Shown here: positions 9,791 to 21,615 of the stretch, piece after piece
Layout: each line of letters opens with the position of its first letter
Position numbering within the stretch: position 1 is the first letter of the stretch
Origin: Halobacterium jilantaiense
GTDB taxonomy: Archaea > Halobacteriota > Halobacteria > Halobacteriales > Halobacteriaceae
Assembly (NCBI RefSeq): GCF_900110535.1
Contig: NZ_FOJA01000001.1
Span: 1,709,393-1,773,392, forward strand
Reading direction: 5' to 3'
DNA: 64,000 nt
The notes under the pieces: model-generated
Told to the model about the DNA's origin: nothing
Seen by the model: only the letters and a program-made list of their open reading frames with translations
Database searches by the model: none
Position numbers and translations under genes: made by a program

Positions 9791-10942
9791 ATGGTCCGCC
9801 GCGAGCGCGCCGCCCTCGCCGCCGTCGTCTTCGCCGTCCTCTTCGCGCAGGTGCTGCTGTACCCCGGAGCCAGCGACCTCGTCGCCGCCTACGGAGCCGC
9901 CGACCCCGAGACAGCCAGCCGGTGGTTCCTCGCCGCCGAGTTCGGCTCGTTCGTCGCGTTCGCCGGCGTCTGGGGGGTCGCCAGCGACCGCGTCGGCCGC
10001 CGCGTCCCCTTCATCGTCGCCGGCGCTGTCGGCGGCGGCGTCGGCTACGCCGCGCTCGCCGCCGCTCCGGTGGGACTTGCCGGCGCGCTCGCGCTCCGCG
10101 CGCTCCAGGGCGCGGTCACCATCGGCGCGTTCTCCCTCGCGATGACGATGCTGATGGACCTCTCGGACGACCACGGCGCTGACATGGGCGCTGCCGGCAT
10201 CGCCATCGGTCTCGGCACCGCGCTCGGCGCGCCCGTCGGCGGCCAACTCACCGAACTCGCGCCCCGGGCCCCGCTGGTCGCCGGCGCGGGCGTGCTCGCG
10301 CTCGCCGGCGTCCTCGCCACGCGCGTCCCCGACCGCGCGCCCTCGGGCCACGGCGACTCGCTGGCCGCCACGCTGGACGCGCTCACCAGCAAGCCGGCCG
10401 TCGCCGTCCCGTACGCGTTCGGCTTCATCGACCGCTTCACCGCCGGCTTCTTCGCGCTCGTCGGGACGCTGTACTTCCGGGAGACCTTCGGCCTCGGCGC
10501 GGGCGCGACGGGGCTCACGCTCGCGCTGTTCTTCGCGCCGTTCGCGCTCCTCCAGTACCCCTTCGGCCGGCTCTCCGACCGCGTCGGCCGCACGCTCCCC
10601 ATCGCCGCCGGCTCCGCGCTGTACGGCGTCGCGGTCGTCGCCGTCGGCTTCGCGCCGGGCCTCCGGCTCGCGCAGGCCGGCATGGTCGCTGTCGGCGTGC
10701 TCGGCGCGCTGATGTCGCCCGCGACGATGGCGCTCGTCACGGACATCGCCGCCGACGACGAGCGCGGCGTCCACATGGCCGGGTTCAACGTCGCCGGCTC
10801 GCTGGGCTTCCTCGCGGGCATCGTCGGCGGCGGCTGGGTCGCAGAACGCTACGGCTACGGGGAGGCGTTCCTCCTCGCCGGCGGCACCGAACTCCTGTTC
10901 GCCGCGCTCGCGCTGCCCGCGCTCCTGCGGCTGAACAGGTAA
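9791..10942 (+). CDS. MFS transporter
   Basis: A 383-residue membrane protein with about 12 hydrophobic segments and two copies of the major facilitator loop motif: ASDRVGRRVPFIVAGA after segment 2 and LSDRVGRTLPIAAGSA in the second half. The motifs support a secondary carrier, often a drug or metabolite exporter at this length, but nothing shows the substrate. The ATG at 9791 (MVRRERAALAAVVFAVLF) starts directly at the first membrane segment. It is transcribed away from the methionine operon and ends 18 bp from the convergent aminotransferase gene. Confidence 0.83.
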   Translation: MVRRERAALAAVVFAVLFAQVLLYPGASDLVAAYGAADPETASRWFLAAEFGSFVAFAGVWGVASDRVGRRVPFIVAGAVGGGVGYAALAAAPVGLAGALALRALQGAVTIGAFSLAMTMLMDLSDDHGADMGAAGIAIGLGTALGAPVGGQLTELAPRAPLVAGAGVLALAGVLATRVPDRAPSGHGDSLAATLDALTSKPAVAVPYAFGFIDRFTAGFFALVGTLYFRETFGLGAGATGLTLALFFAPFALLQYPFGRLSDRVGRTLPIAAGSALYGVAVVAVGFAPGLRLAQAGMVAVGVLGALMSPATMALVTDIAADDERGVHMAGFNVAGSLGFLAGIVGGGWVAERYGYGEAFLLAGGTELLFAALALPALLRLNR

Positions 10943-14434
<3,492 letters not shown>

Positions 14435-14533
14435 CTCGTCGCTGCGGTTGGAATGTATCGCCGGAGAACAGTCGTCGCCGTCGCTGCGTGGTGTGGAAAG
14501 CGGAAGAACCGCTACTGATTCAGAAGTCCGAGA

Positions 14534-14728
14534 TTAGACGCGAACGACGTCAGTCGCGCGCGGACCCTTCGGTGCGTCTTCGATGCTGAACTCGAGTTCC
14601 GTCCCCTCCGTGAGGTCCTCGCCGCCGATATCCTCCATGTGGAAGAATACGTCGTCGTCTGCGTCCTCGGTGGAAATGAAACCGTAACCGCCAGTCTGGT
14701 TGAAGAAGTCAACCTTACCTTCTGCCAT
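14534..14728 (-). CDS. cspA: Cold-shock domain protein
   Basis: A 64-residue single cold-shock domain. It has the RNP1-like GYGFISTEDADDDVFFH with aromatic residues for nucleic-acid binding, preceded by GKVDFFNQTG, and ends PKGPRATDVVRV. Such proteins bind single-stranded RNA or DNA and loosen structure. I chose the ATG at 14728 (MAEGKVDFF) over an in-frame start 30 bp upstream, because the family begins with MA-x-GKV and a TATA-like sequence lies about 30 bp before it. The acidic loop (EDADDD) fits a halophile. It is convergent with ligA, with a 99 bp gap. Confidence 0.92.
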   Translation of the reverse strand: MAEGKVDFFNQTGGYGFISTEDADDDVFFHMEDIGGEDLTEGTELEFSIEDAPKGPRATDVVRV

Positions 14729-14946
14729 TGCAAACAAATGTAGGACCGACTCGGACATAAGGGTTCCGAGAGTAGCGCTAGCACGGTTTTCTCGCCCGAG
14801 CCCGACTAAAATCTACGTCGAGATATATCGGAATCCGTGGCAGTTCGCGGCGATTGGCCAGCCGGTCTGGGCCGGTATTCGCGTCGTGAGCGGTCCGAAG
14901 GCCCCGAGCGCCGCGATTCACGCCGCGACCGGAGGGAGCGGCGGCC

Positions 14947-15018
14947 GACGACTGAACGGAGTCGTTCGAGAGAGCGGAGCTCTCTCGTGATGACGAGAGA
15001 CGCCGACGGCGTCTCTCG
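14947..15018. repeat. Array of three perfect hairpins in the cspA-polD1 gap
   Basis: The 386 bp between cspA and polD1 hold no convincing gene. Within it lie three back-to-back inverted repeats: ACGACT/AGTCGT (14948-14965, 6 bp stem, 6 nt loop), CGAGAGAGC/GCTCTCTCG (14967-14987, 9 bp, loop GGA), and CGAGAGACGCC/GGCGTCTCTCG (14994-15018, 11 bp, loop GAC). The stems have no mismatch. They could form an RNA structure or DNA cruciforms; function is unknown. Confidence 0.7.
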
Positions 15019-15063
15019 AACCACGCGTCAGCGCGACGTGAAGGAGGAGTGCTTTTAGCGTAG

Positions 15064-15110
15064 CTTTTGCCGAGCGAGGGCGGCGAGGCCGCCCGAGCAC
15101 AGCGCAAAAG
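15064..15110 (-). terminator. Stem-loop just after the polD1 stop
   Basis: CTTTTGC (15064-15070) and GCAAAAG (15104-15110) pair around an inner hairpin GGGCGGC-GAG-GCCGCCC (15078-15094). It begins 4 bp after the polD1 stop on the minus strand, so it may terminate that transcript or protect its 3' end. Archaeal termination mainly needs a T-rich stretch, and the T run here is short. Confidence 0.45.
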
Positions 15111-15114
15111 GTCC

Positions 15115-16752
15115 TTACGCGAACTTCCGCACCGTGATGTCCAGCGTGTCCAGATCGAGGATGGGGGCGGTGGCGACGTCGGGGTCGATGTTGACCGACT
15201 CCTGGAACGAGGTCTGGTGCTGCCAGCAGCCCGAGTTCACGAGGCGGACGTTGTGGTGTGCGCCGACGCCGAGCTTGTGGACGTGGCCGGTGTGGAAGAC
15301 GTCCGGGACGGTGTCGATGGCGAGGTAGTCTCGCTCCTCGGGCGCGATGCGGTTGCGCCCACCGAACTTCGGAGCGACGTGGCGCTTCTTCAGGAGGAGT
15401 TCCATCGCCCTGTGGGGGTTGTCGTAGGACACCTCGTCGCTGGGGTGTTCGGCGATGACCTCGTCGAGGGAGACGCCGTGGTACATGAGGATGTCGACCC
15501 CCTCGACGGTGACTGTGGACGGGTTCCCCGTGAACTGGGCGTCGTGGGCGCTCATGATGGAGCGCAGTTCCTCGTCGAAGGCGGGCTGCGGCTCCGCGAG
15601 GCGGACGGCGTCGTGGTTCCCCGGAATCATGACAATCTCCATGTCTCCGGGGACGTCCTTGAGGTGTTCAGCGAACGCCTCGTACTGCTCGTAGATGTCG
15701 ACGACGTCGAGTTCCTCGTCCTGACCGGGGTAGACGCCGACGCCCTCCACCATGTCGCCCGCGACGAGGAGGTACTCGACCGACTCGGCTTCGGGCGTGT
15801 GGAGCCAGTCCGCGAACGACTGCCAGGCGTCGGCGGCGAACTCCTGGCTGCCGACGTGGACGTCAGAGATGAGCGCGGCCTGCACGTGGCGGTCGGCCGT
15901 GTTCGGGTCGTAGGTCCGGGGGACCTCCGGGAAGTGGAGGTCGTCGACGAAGATGATGCCGCCGTCGTCGGCGAGCGTCCCCTCGACGGCGATGACTTCG
16001 TCCAGCAGGAGGTCGTCGACGAGGCTGGCGATGTCGCGGTCTTTCATCACGAGCGCGGGGAACACGCCGTTCGTGTCCTCCAGTTCGACCAGCCAGTGGC
16101 CGCTGGCGGTCGACCGAACGTCGTTGACCATGCCGACGACCGCGGCGTCGCTACCGCCCGGCATCGACTCCAGTGCGCTCGTCGGCCGGTGGTTCACGCG
16201 GCCCCGGAGCTGTTTCGAGAGCCGGTCGTAGCGGTCCCGGAACACCGACACGAAGTTCTTGTACTCGCCGGTCCCGGTGGACTCGCCCGTGATGTCTCCG
16301 TCGACGTCGACGCTCCGCAGGTCGGCGTTCGCGGCGCGGCCGCCCGCACCCCGGCCGCTGTCGGTCGCCTCGCGCTGCGTCGACTCGTCAGCCACCCCAG
16401 TGTCGACCCCCCTCGTTTCGTCTGGAGTGGTCGATTCAGTGACTGCTTCTGCCGCCGCAGCTCGTCCAGTCGAAGTAGAGGTCTGGTCGGGGGACGACTG
16501 GGTTGCTGACGAGGACGGTGACTCGGACGTGTCGGCTGCCGCCGCCGGGTCGGGCGCGCTGTCGCCGTCGAGGAGGTCCCTGACGTCCTCGACGGAGAGC
16601 GTCGCAGCGTCCTCGGGGGCTGCCTCGACGACGCGGTCGACGGCGTCCACGGGGTCGTCGGCACCCGCCAGCAGCGTCACCGCCTCGCGGTCGGCGTTGT
16701 AGCCCCGGCTCGTGAGCTCGCGGACGACGCGCACGGGTGGGGCTCGTGGCAC
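15115..16752 (-). CDS. polD1: DNA polymerase D small subunit DP1 (Mre11-like 3'-5' exonuclease)
   Basis: A 545-residue small subunit of the archaeal replicative polymerase PolD, giving proofreading next to the large DP2 subunit. The C-terminal calcineurin-like phosphoesterase has all metal-binding motifs: ISDVHVGS, AGDMVEG, PGNHDAV, YHGVS and FHTGHVHKLG. An OB-fold precedes it. The N-terminus has a short helical domain (VRVVRELTSRGYNADREA) and then a long Ser/Thr/Asp-rich linker, about residues 75-165. I propose the GTG at 16752; a GTG at 16734 is the alternative. The frame is open far upstream, but that part is antisense to sec11. Nearness to orc1 and sec11 matches other haloarchaeal main origins. 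Confidence 0.92.
   Translation of the reverse strand: MPRAPPVRVVRELTSRGYNADREAVTLLAGADDPVDAVDRVVEAAPEDAATLSVEDVRDLLDGDSAPDPAAAADTSESPSSSATQSSPDQTSTSTGRAAAAEAVTESTTPDETRGVDTGVADESTQREATDSGRGAGGRAANADLRSVDVDGDITGESTGTGEYKNFVSVFRDRYDRLSKQLRGRVNHRPTSALESMPGGSDAAVVGMVNDVRSTASGHWLVELEDTNGVFPALVMKDRDIASLVDDLLLDEVIAVEGTLADDGGIIFVDDLHFPEVPRTYDPNTADRHVQAALISDVHVGSQEFAADAWQSFADWLHTPEAESVEYLLVAGDMVEGVGVYPGQDEELDVVDIYEQYEAFAEHLKDVPGDMEIVMIPGNHDAVRLAEPQPAFDEELRSIMSAHDAQFTGNPSTVTVEGVDILMYHGVSLDEVIAEHPSDEVSYDNPHRAMELLLKKRHVAPKFGGRNRIAPEERDYLAIDTVPDVFHTGHVHKLGVGAHHNVRLVNSGCWQHQTSFQESVNIDPDVATAPILDLDTLDITVRKFA
16406..16430 (-). other. Degenerate ORB-like sequence within polD1
   Basis: CCCCCCTCGTTTCGTCTGGA resembles the ORB core seen in the origin (CCCCTTCGTTTCGNNTGGAA) and falls in the codons of the Ser/Thr-rich linker. 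It is weaker than the origin copies and may be chance. Confidence 0.3.
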
Positions 16753-16863
16753 ACCCAGCCGGAGGCGCGAGTCCAGCAAAAACGTGGCGGTCGCGGCGCT
16801 CCCGGGCAGGACCGTGTCGCGAGAGGGGAACGTTGAAACGCGACTGCGCCGAACCCTCGTGCA

Positions 16864-17625
16864 ATGACCGGTGACGACGCCCCCGACCCGAGGGACGGTC
16901 CCCGCGCCGCCCTCCGGTGGTTCTACACGACCGACCGGACGGGCGTGCTGTTCGTCCGCGAGGCGGCCTCCAGCGCGCTCGCGGTCGGCATGGTCGGGCT
17001 GTTGCTGTTCTCGGTCAGCGGCGTCTGGCCGCCGCTGGTCGCCGTCGAATCGGGCAGTATGCAGCCCAACATGGAGAAAGGTGACCTCGTGTTCGTCATG
17101 GAGGAACACCGACTCAGCCCCGACTTCGCGACGGACGACACAGGTGTTGTCACGCTCGCGAGCGCGCGTGCGAGCGGGAACAACTACCGGAAGTTCGGCG
17201 GGACCGGAGACGTCGTCGTCTACGAGCCGTTCGGCAACGACAGAACGACGCCCGTCATCCACCGCGCGCGATTCTGGGTGGACGACGGCGAGAACTGGTA
17301 CGACCGCGCCGACCCCTCCATCGTCGAGGCGGACAACTGCGACGAACTCCGGAACTGCCCGGCACCCCACGCCGGCTTCATCACGAAAGGCGACAACGAC
17401 GCGACCAACGACTACTACGACCAGGCCCGCGGCATCTCCAGTCCAGTGAAACCCGAGTGGATTCGCGGGACTGCCGAGTACCGCATCCCCTACCTCGGCT
17501 GGGTGCGGCTCACCGTCTCCGGTGCGACGGCCAGTGCGGACACCGCGTCACCAGCCGTGACGACGCCAGCCGCGAGCCAGAACACCAGCGCAGCGAACAC
17601 CAGTGCAGTGTTCTCCGCCGGCTGA
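16864..17625 (+). CDS. sec11: Signal peptidase I, archaeal Sec11 type (S26B)
   Basis: A 253-residue membrane-anchored peptidase that removes signal peptides from Sec-exported proteins outside the membrane. A transmembrane helix at about 35-58 is followed by the nucleophile box VESGSMQPNM (Ser65). The box D region VIHRARFWV carries the histidine that replaces the bacterial lysine, and ITKGDNDATND is box E with the acidic residue. The C-terminus ends in a Ser/Thr/Ala-rich tail. It is divergent from polD1 with a 111 bp gap; the same sec11-polD1 neighbourhood is known at other haloarchaeal origins. The start at 16864 is the first ATG and fits a short cytoplasmic N-terminus. Confidence 0.92.
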   Translation: MTGDDAPDPRDGPRAALRWFYTTDRTGVLFVREAASSALAVGMVGLLLFSVSGVWPPLVAVESGSMQPNMEKGDLVFVMEEHRLSPDFATDDTGVVTLASARASGNNYRKFGGTGDVVVYEPFGNDRTTPVIHRARFWVDDGENWYDRADPSIVEADNCDELRNCPAPHAGFITKGDNDATNDYYDQARGISSPVKPEWIRGTAEYRIPYLGWVRLTVSGATASADTASPAVTTPAASQNTSAANTSAVFSAG

Positions 17626-17677
17626 CCGGTCTGTGGCCTAGTCGGAGTGGCGTGCGAGCGACGAGTGCGTCCGACAG

Positions 17678-17947
17678 TCAGTCGGCGTACAGCGAGTAGA
17701 CGATGACGGCGAACCCGATGGCGGTCAGTGCGCTCTCCGTCAGCACCGCGAAGTCGCGTTCGACGTTCAGAAGGACGTCGACGCCGCCCGCGAGCAGCGC
17801 CCCGAGCGTGACGAATCCGAACCCGATCGCCAGCGACCGCAGTGCGGGGGAGCTCGTGCGGAGCCACGCCTTCGCCGCGAAGTACGTGACCGCGCCGCCG
17901 AGCACCAGGGTGACTGTCTTCAGCGCGACGACGATGTAGTGTGTCAT
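17678..17947 (-). CDS. Small three-helix membrane protein, haloarchaeal (DUF7521-like)
   Basis: An 89-residue hydrophobic protein with three predicted membrane segments: about 3-24, 36-58 and 67-86 (ending AIGFAVIVYSLYAD). No enzymatic motif is visible. Its ATG lies inside the stop of the upstream winged-helix regulator gene (ATGA, 4 bp overlap), so the two are almost certainly co-translated. Such regulator plus small membrane protein pairs are frequent in haloarchaea and may act as a membrane-linked sensor and transcription factor (inference). The family name is given from memory. Confidence 0.7.
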   Translation of the reverse strand: MTHYIVVALKTVTLVLGGAVTYFAAKAWLRTSSPALRSLAIGFGFVTLGALLAGGVDVLLNVERDFAVLTESALTAIGFAVIVYSLYAD

Positions 17948-18318
17948 GTTTCCTTGCTCACCTCGGCCCAGAGCGTCTCGAGCCGTTCGTCTTTCGACGC
18001 CGGCGGTCGCTGGATGCCGACGTCGAGAGTTCGGTCCTCGTCCAGCTGGATGACGACCTCCTCGAACGCCACCTCGTACTCGGTAGTGTGGTGGCCGTCC
18101 TGCTGGAGGACCGCGCGCTCCTCGAGGAGCGCGGCGTCCGTCAGGAGGTCCAGTTTCCGGTAGGTCGTGGACATCGGGACGCCGCTCTTCTCGGATATCT
18201 CCTTGGCTGTGAGGGGCTCGTCGAGCGCCTCGATGATGGCTCGACAGCCCTCGTCTTCCAGCGCGTCCAGAACGTCCTGGAGGTCTGGAGCCGCGTCCGA
18301 TTCGAACGGAGCACGCAT
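17944..18318 (-). CDS. Winged-helix transcriptional regulator (ArsR-like)
   Basis: A 124-residue DNA-binding protein. Residues 11-75 form a winged helix-turn-helix: LQDVLDALEDEGCRAIIEAL, then LTAKEISEKSGVPMSTTYRKL, where the last part is the recognition helix. The C-terminal half (FEEVVIQLDEDRTLDVGIQR) may dimerise or bind a ligand. It is divergent from the DoxX gene, and a long dyad sits between them (18384-18424), a likely operator. It overlaps the downstream small membrane protein gene by 4 bp. The effector is unknown. Confidence 0.85.
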   Translation of the reverse strand: MRAPFESDAAPDLQDVLDALEDEGCRAIIEALDEPLTAKEISEKSGVPMSTTYRKLDLLTDAALLEERAVLQQDGHHTTEYEVAFEEVVIQLDEDRTLDVGIQRPPASKDERLETLWAEVSKET

Positions 18319-18383
18319 CGACGTTTGCGACTACGTGAATCCCGTCGTATAACTCGTTTCATATCCGCTCCGCCTCACCGCCA

Positions 18384-18424
18384 GACGGCCCGCACGTTCC
18401 CAGAGCGTGGGAACGCGAGCCGTC
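18384..18424. promoter_or_regulatory. Extended dyad between regulator and doxX genes
   Basis: The inner arms CGTTCCCA and TGGGAACG (18395-18402, 18408-18415) are perfect around GAGCG. Outer arms GACGGC (18384-18389) and GCCGTC (18419-18424) are also complementary. The site lies in the 169 bp between divergent genes, upstream of a TATA-like CTTTAATA (about 18444), so it suits operator binding by the adjacent winged-helix protein. Confidence 0.5.
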
Positions 18425-18487
18425 CGGCGAGAATCGGTCTCTCGCTTTAATAGGTGGTCTCGAATATGTTCAAACGAGGTGGGACCA

Positions 18488-19006
18488 ATGTCACACAACA
18501 CGCGGACGGCGACCGACACGGGGTTCAGCTTTCAGGTGTCCGACACCTGGGGTGCCTACTGGGTGGCGATGGTGCGCGTGCTCGTCGGCTGGTGGTTCTT
18601 CCACTCCGGGTTCACGAAGCTCCTCGACAGCGGACTGAACTTCGACGCAGCCGGCTACCTGCAGGGCATGAGCGGCACGACCCTCGGCCCGGTGGCCACG
18701 TTCCTCGCTGACTACCCGGACCTCATCGGCGCGATGGTGCCAATATTCGAGACGCTCATCGGGCTCGCGCTCATCGCCGGCCTGCTCACCCGGCTGGCCT
18801 CGTTCGGCGGCGTGGTGTTCATGTCGCTGTTCTGGGTCGGCAACGGCAGATTTGGCCACGGCCTCGTGAACAGCGACTTCATGGGACTGCTGCTGTTCGT
18901 CACCATGATCGTGTTCGCCGCCGGCCGGTACTACGGCCTCGACGCGTTCGTCGAGAAGCTGAGCGTCGTCCAGAACAACCCCAAGCTGAGATACATCCTC
19001 GGCTGA
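18488..19006 (+). CDS. DoxX family membrane protein
   Basis: A 172-residue protein with four membrane segments of the DoxX/DoxD type: WVAMVRVLVGWWFFHSGFTK, then LIGAMVPIFETLIGLALIAG, LASFGGVVFMSLFW and GLLLFVTMIVFAAGRYYGLD. DoxD belongs to thiosulfate:quinone oxidoreductase in Acidianus, while other DoxX proteins take part in redox homeostasis, so the exact role is open. The ATG at 18488 opens MSHNTRTATDTGFSF. A 92-residue membrane protein starts 13 bp downstream and is probably its partner. Confidence 0.8.
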   Translation: MSHNTRTATDTGFSFQVSDTWGAYWVAMVRVLVGWWFFHSGFTKLLDSGLNFDAAGYLQGMSGTTLGPVATFLADYPDLIGAMVPIFETLIGLALIAGLLTRLASFGGVVFMSLFWVGNGRFGHGLVNSDFMGLLLFVTMIVFAAGRYYGLDAFVEKLSVVQNNPKLRYILG

Positions 19007-19019
19007 CCAGGTGATTCCA

Positions 19020-19298
19020 ATGACTGACACAATCGACAAAGTGGCGATGTACCTGAGCGGCGGCCTGCTGCTGCTCGGCGTCGTCGTCACCGGACTGATC
19101 GAGACGCTCGCGGGACAGCCGTATTCGCCAGTGAACAACGAGGGTGAAATCCTCGACGCAGCAGTGTTCGCGCCGAACATCCGGACTGCGCTCGTCGTGG
19201 CGGCGCTGCTGGTGCTGCTGCTGTACGCCATCTACAAGCTCGTGACCCCCATCGAGGAGGAGACGGGAGCCACGGCGACGGCGTCGACGAGTGACTGA
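19020..19298 (+). CDS. Small membrane protein downstream of DoxX
   Basis: A 92-residue protein with two membrane helices (YLSGGLLLLGVVVTGLIETL and ALVVAALLVLLLYAIYKLV) joined by a loop with VNNEGEILDAAVFAPNIRT. No catalytic motif is visible. It follows the DoxX gene by 13 bp and is probably co-transcribed, suggesting a two-subunit membrane complex (inference). I chose the ATG at 19020; a GTG at 19011 would add three residues. Confidence 0.72.
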   Translation: MTDTIDKVAMYLSGGLLLLGVVVTGLIETLAGQPYSPVNNEGEILDAAVFAPNIRTALVVAALLVLLLYAIYKLVTPIEEETGATATASTSD

Positions 19299-19664
19299 AC
19301 ACCGGCTCGCTGGCTGCCTGCCAGCGAACGCCGACTTCTCGGCCCACGCAGGCGAGGTCGCTACGCGCGAGTGATGGGTCCCCACATCCGGCTGCGGTGT
19401 GTGACTCCGGACGCCGCAGCGACGCGACACTGGAGCGGAGGCTGTGGAGGCGACGGCCGCAGGTGACAACGGTGGAGACTGCGGTCGCGACGGAGGCACG
19501 CGGATGCAGTGCGGTCTCGGTGGAGGCAGCAGCGGAGCGGAGGCAGCGAGACGCACAGCCAGCGAACCGAACCTGTCGAGTCGAGTCGACGACCCCGGCG
19601 TCGAGCGGACGGGTCGCCTGCTCTTTGCCGGGGTCGTTCGGGGAAAACGAACGGTTCGTCGGGT
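19299..19664. other. Intergenic region between convergent doxX pair and orc1
   Basis: No supported gene lies in these 366 bp. The only structure I see is CGTTCG (19635-19640) and CGAACG (19648-19653) around a GGGAAAA loop, just beyond the orc1 stop. It could act in 3' end formation for either convergent transcript. Confidence 0.5.
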
Positions 19665-21218
19665 CTAGTTGTCGAAGCGCGCCTGCACGAACGGCGTGAC
19701 GTTCTCGATGTCGCTGAGCCGGGAGTCCGCTTCGAGGACGGCCTCCGTCTCTTCGACTGGAACGGACAGCGAGATTTCCTTCGTGCGCCCGTAGCGTCCC
19801 TTCGAGACGACGACGGCGTTCACGATGCCGAGCATGTCGAGTTCGCTGATGAGGTCGGTGACCCGGCGCTGCGTGAGGACGTCGGCGTCCAGCTCGTCGC
19901 AGAGCGTCTTGTAGATGTTGTAGACTTCGCCCGTGTTCACGTTGTGGACGCCGTTGTCCTCCAGGAGGAGGATGGCGTAGAGGACGAGCTTGGACTGCGT
20001 CGGAAGGGTGCGGACGACTTCGACCACGCGGTCGAGTTCGATCTTGTCCTGGGCCCGTCGGACGTGCTCCTCGCTGACGGACTCAGACTGGTCGCGTTCG
20101 GCGAGTTCGCCCGCGGTCCGCAGCAGGTCGAGCGCGCGCCGCGCGTCGCCGTGCTCCTGAGCGGCGAACGCCGCGCACAGCGGGAGCACATCCTCGGAGA
20201 GCGCGTTCGCCTTGAACGCAACCTCGGAGCGGTGCTGGAGGATGTCCCGGAGCTGGTTCGCGTCGTACGGCGGGAACACGATCTCCTCCTCGCCGAGACT
20301 CGACTTCACCCGGGGGTCGAGGAAGTCGGTGAACTTCAGGTCGTTGCTGATGCCGATGATGGACACCCGGGAGTTGTCCAGTTCGGAGTTCATCCGGGAG
20401 AGGTTGTACAGCGTGTCGTCGCCGGACTTCTCGACGAGCTTGTCGATCTCGTCCAGCATGATGACCGCGACCCGTTCGACGTAGTCGACGGCGTCGAAGA
20501 ACGTCGCGTACACGCGGTCGGTCGGCCACCCCGTCATCGGGACCTGCTCCATCTCCGCCTTCTCCTCGTGGAGTGTCTCGATGCGCTCCTCGATATCCGC
20601 GACGGAGTCGAAACGCTTCCGGAGCTCTTCGAATTCGCCGTCCGGGTCGGCGCTGTCGTCTGGTTCGTCCGGCTCGGCGAACACGTCGTCCGACCCCCCG
20701 GTTTCGAGTGCAGCCGGGTCGGACTCCGCCTCGTCCCGGAGCGCCTCGAGTTCCTCGACTCGCGCGTCGACGAACGCCCGGTTCTGCTCGATGAACGTGT
20801 TCGCGAGCTGCGCGAGCACCCGGTACTGGGTGTCGGTCACCTCGCAGTTGATGTACTCTACCTCACACGGAACGTCGTACTTCTGGGAGGTCTTCTCCAG
20901 TTCCTGGCTGACGAACTTCGCGCTGGCAGTCTTCCCCGTCCCCGTCTTCCCGTAGATGAGGATGTTCGACGGCGTCTCACCGCGGAGCGCCGCGACCAGG
21001 ATGGTCGCCATGTTGTTGATCTGGTCTTTCCGGTGCGGGAGCTCGTGGGGAGTGTAGGAGGGACGGAGTACCTCCTTGTTCTCGAAGATGGGCTCGCCGC
21101 TCAGGAGGTCGTCGAACAGCCCCTCGTCGCCGTCCTCGTCGTCGAGGACGTCGTCGAGGTCGACCTCGAAGTCCCGGTCTGCCGTGCGTCGTCCGTCTGT
21201 CGGCGTTTCGTCTGACAT
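19665..21218 (-). CDS. orc1: Orc1/Cdc6 replication initiator, origin-linked
   Basis: A 517-residue AAA+ initiator that binds ORB sites and loads the MCM helicase. After an acidic N-terminus comes EPIFENKEVLRPSYTP, then Walker A YGKTGTGKTAS (90-99), Walker B VIMLDEIDKL near 245, sensor 1 IIGISNDLKF, the sensor 2 region with GDARRALDLLRTAGELAE, and a C-terminal winged helix for DNA binding. Residues 135-205 hold an acidic, partly coiled insertion (ELEALRDEAESD and later). It lies next to a non-coding origin with ORBs. I use the ATG at 21218; an in-frame ATG at 21230 would add four residues. It corresponds to the oriC1-linked Orc1 (orc7 in Halobacterium) by context. Confidence 0.95.
   Translation of the reverse strand: MSDETPTDGRRTADRDFEVDLDDVLDDEDGDEGLFDDLLSGEPIFENKEVLRPSYTPHELPHRKDQINNMATILVAALRGETPSNILIYGKTGTGKTASAKFVSQELEKTSQKYDVPCEVEYINCEVTDTQYRVLAQLANTFIEQNRAFVDARVEELEALRDEAESDPAALETGGSDDVFAEPDEPDDSADPDGEFEELRKRFDSVADIEERIETLHEEKAEMEQVPMTGWPTDRVYATFFDAVDYVERVAVIMLDEIDKLVEKSGDDTLYNLSRMNSELDNSRVSIIGISNDLKFTDFLDPRVKSSLGEEEIVFPPYDANQLRDILQHRSEVAFKANALSEDVLPLCAAFAAQEHGDARRALDLLRTAGELAERDQSESVSEEHVRRAQDKIELDRVVEVVRTLPTQSKLVLYAILLLEDNGVHNVNTGEVYNIYKTLCDELDADVLTQRRVTDLISELDMLGIVNAVVVSKGRYGRTKEISLSVPVEETEAVLEADSRLSDIENVTPFVQARFDN
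20692..20712 (-). other. Degenerate ORB-like sequence within orc1
   Basis: CCCCCCGGTTTCGAGTGCAG shares GTTTCGAGTG and a C-run with the origin boxes. It lies in the codons of the acidic insertion (LETGGSDD). Weak and possibly chance. Confidence 0.25.
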
Positions 21219-21230
21219 GTCTCGATCCAA

Positions 21231-21252
21231 CCCCTTCGTTTCGTGTGGAAAC
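21231..21252 (-). other. ORB A, in the orc1 leader
   Basis: CCCCTTCGTTTCGTGTGGAA (plus strand) is an ORB whose G-run points toward orc1. It ends directly before the possible orc1 ATG at 21230. A TATA-like TAATAT lies farther upstream on the minus strand (about 21291-21300), so the box would fall in the 5' leader. Confidence 0.75.
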
Positions 21253-21615
21253 TGAACGCGGCTGTAGAGCGCACAGAGAGCGGCGCTACACCGATATTAG
21301 TCGATTGCAGACCGGCTGGCGCTCCAGTTGATGCAGATGAAACAGTGGAAGCGAGGACGACTAATAAGTTTCGATGGGCGAGACTCTGACCGCACCGGGA
21401 CAGTCGAGTTCCGGTTCGGACGGCCGTCGGAGCGGTAGGCCTCGGCTCCGATTCGCTTGGGAGCGGGCTAGAGCGACCAGTCGAGAGTCTGCGTTCCCTG
21501 CTCCGAGTTGATGATGACGGCCACGACCGGTTCGGTCCGCCGCGGCGACGACACCTCGGGGCCGACGTTTCGAGTCGAGCAGGCTGTCGCCGATTCGGGA
21601 TCGGCGACGACCACA

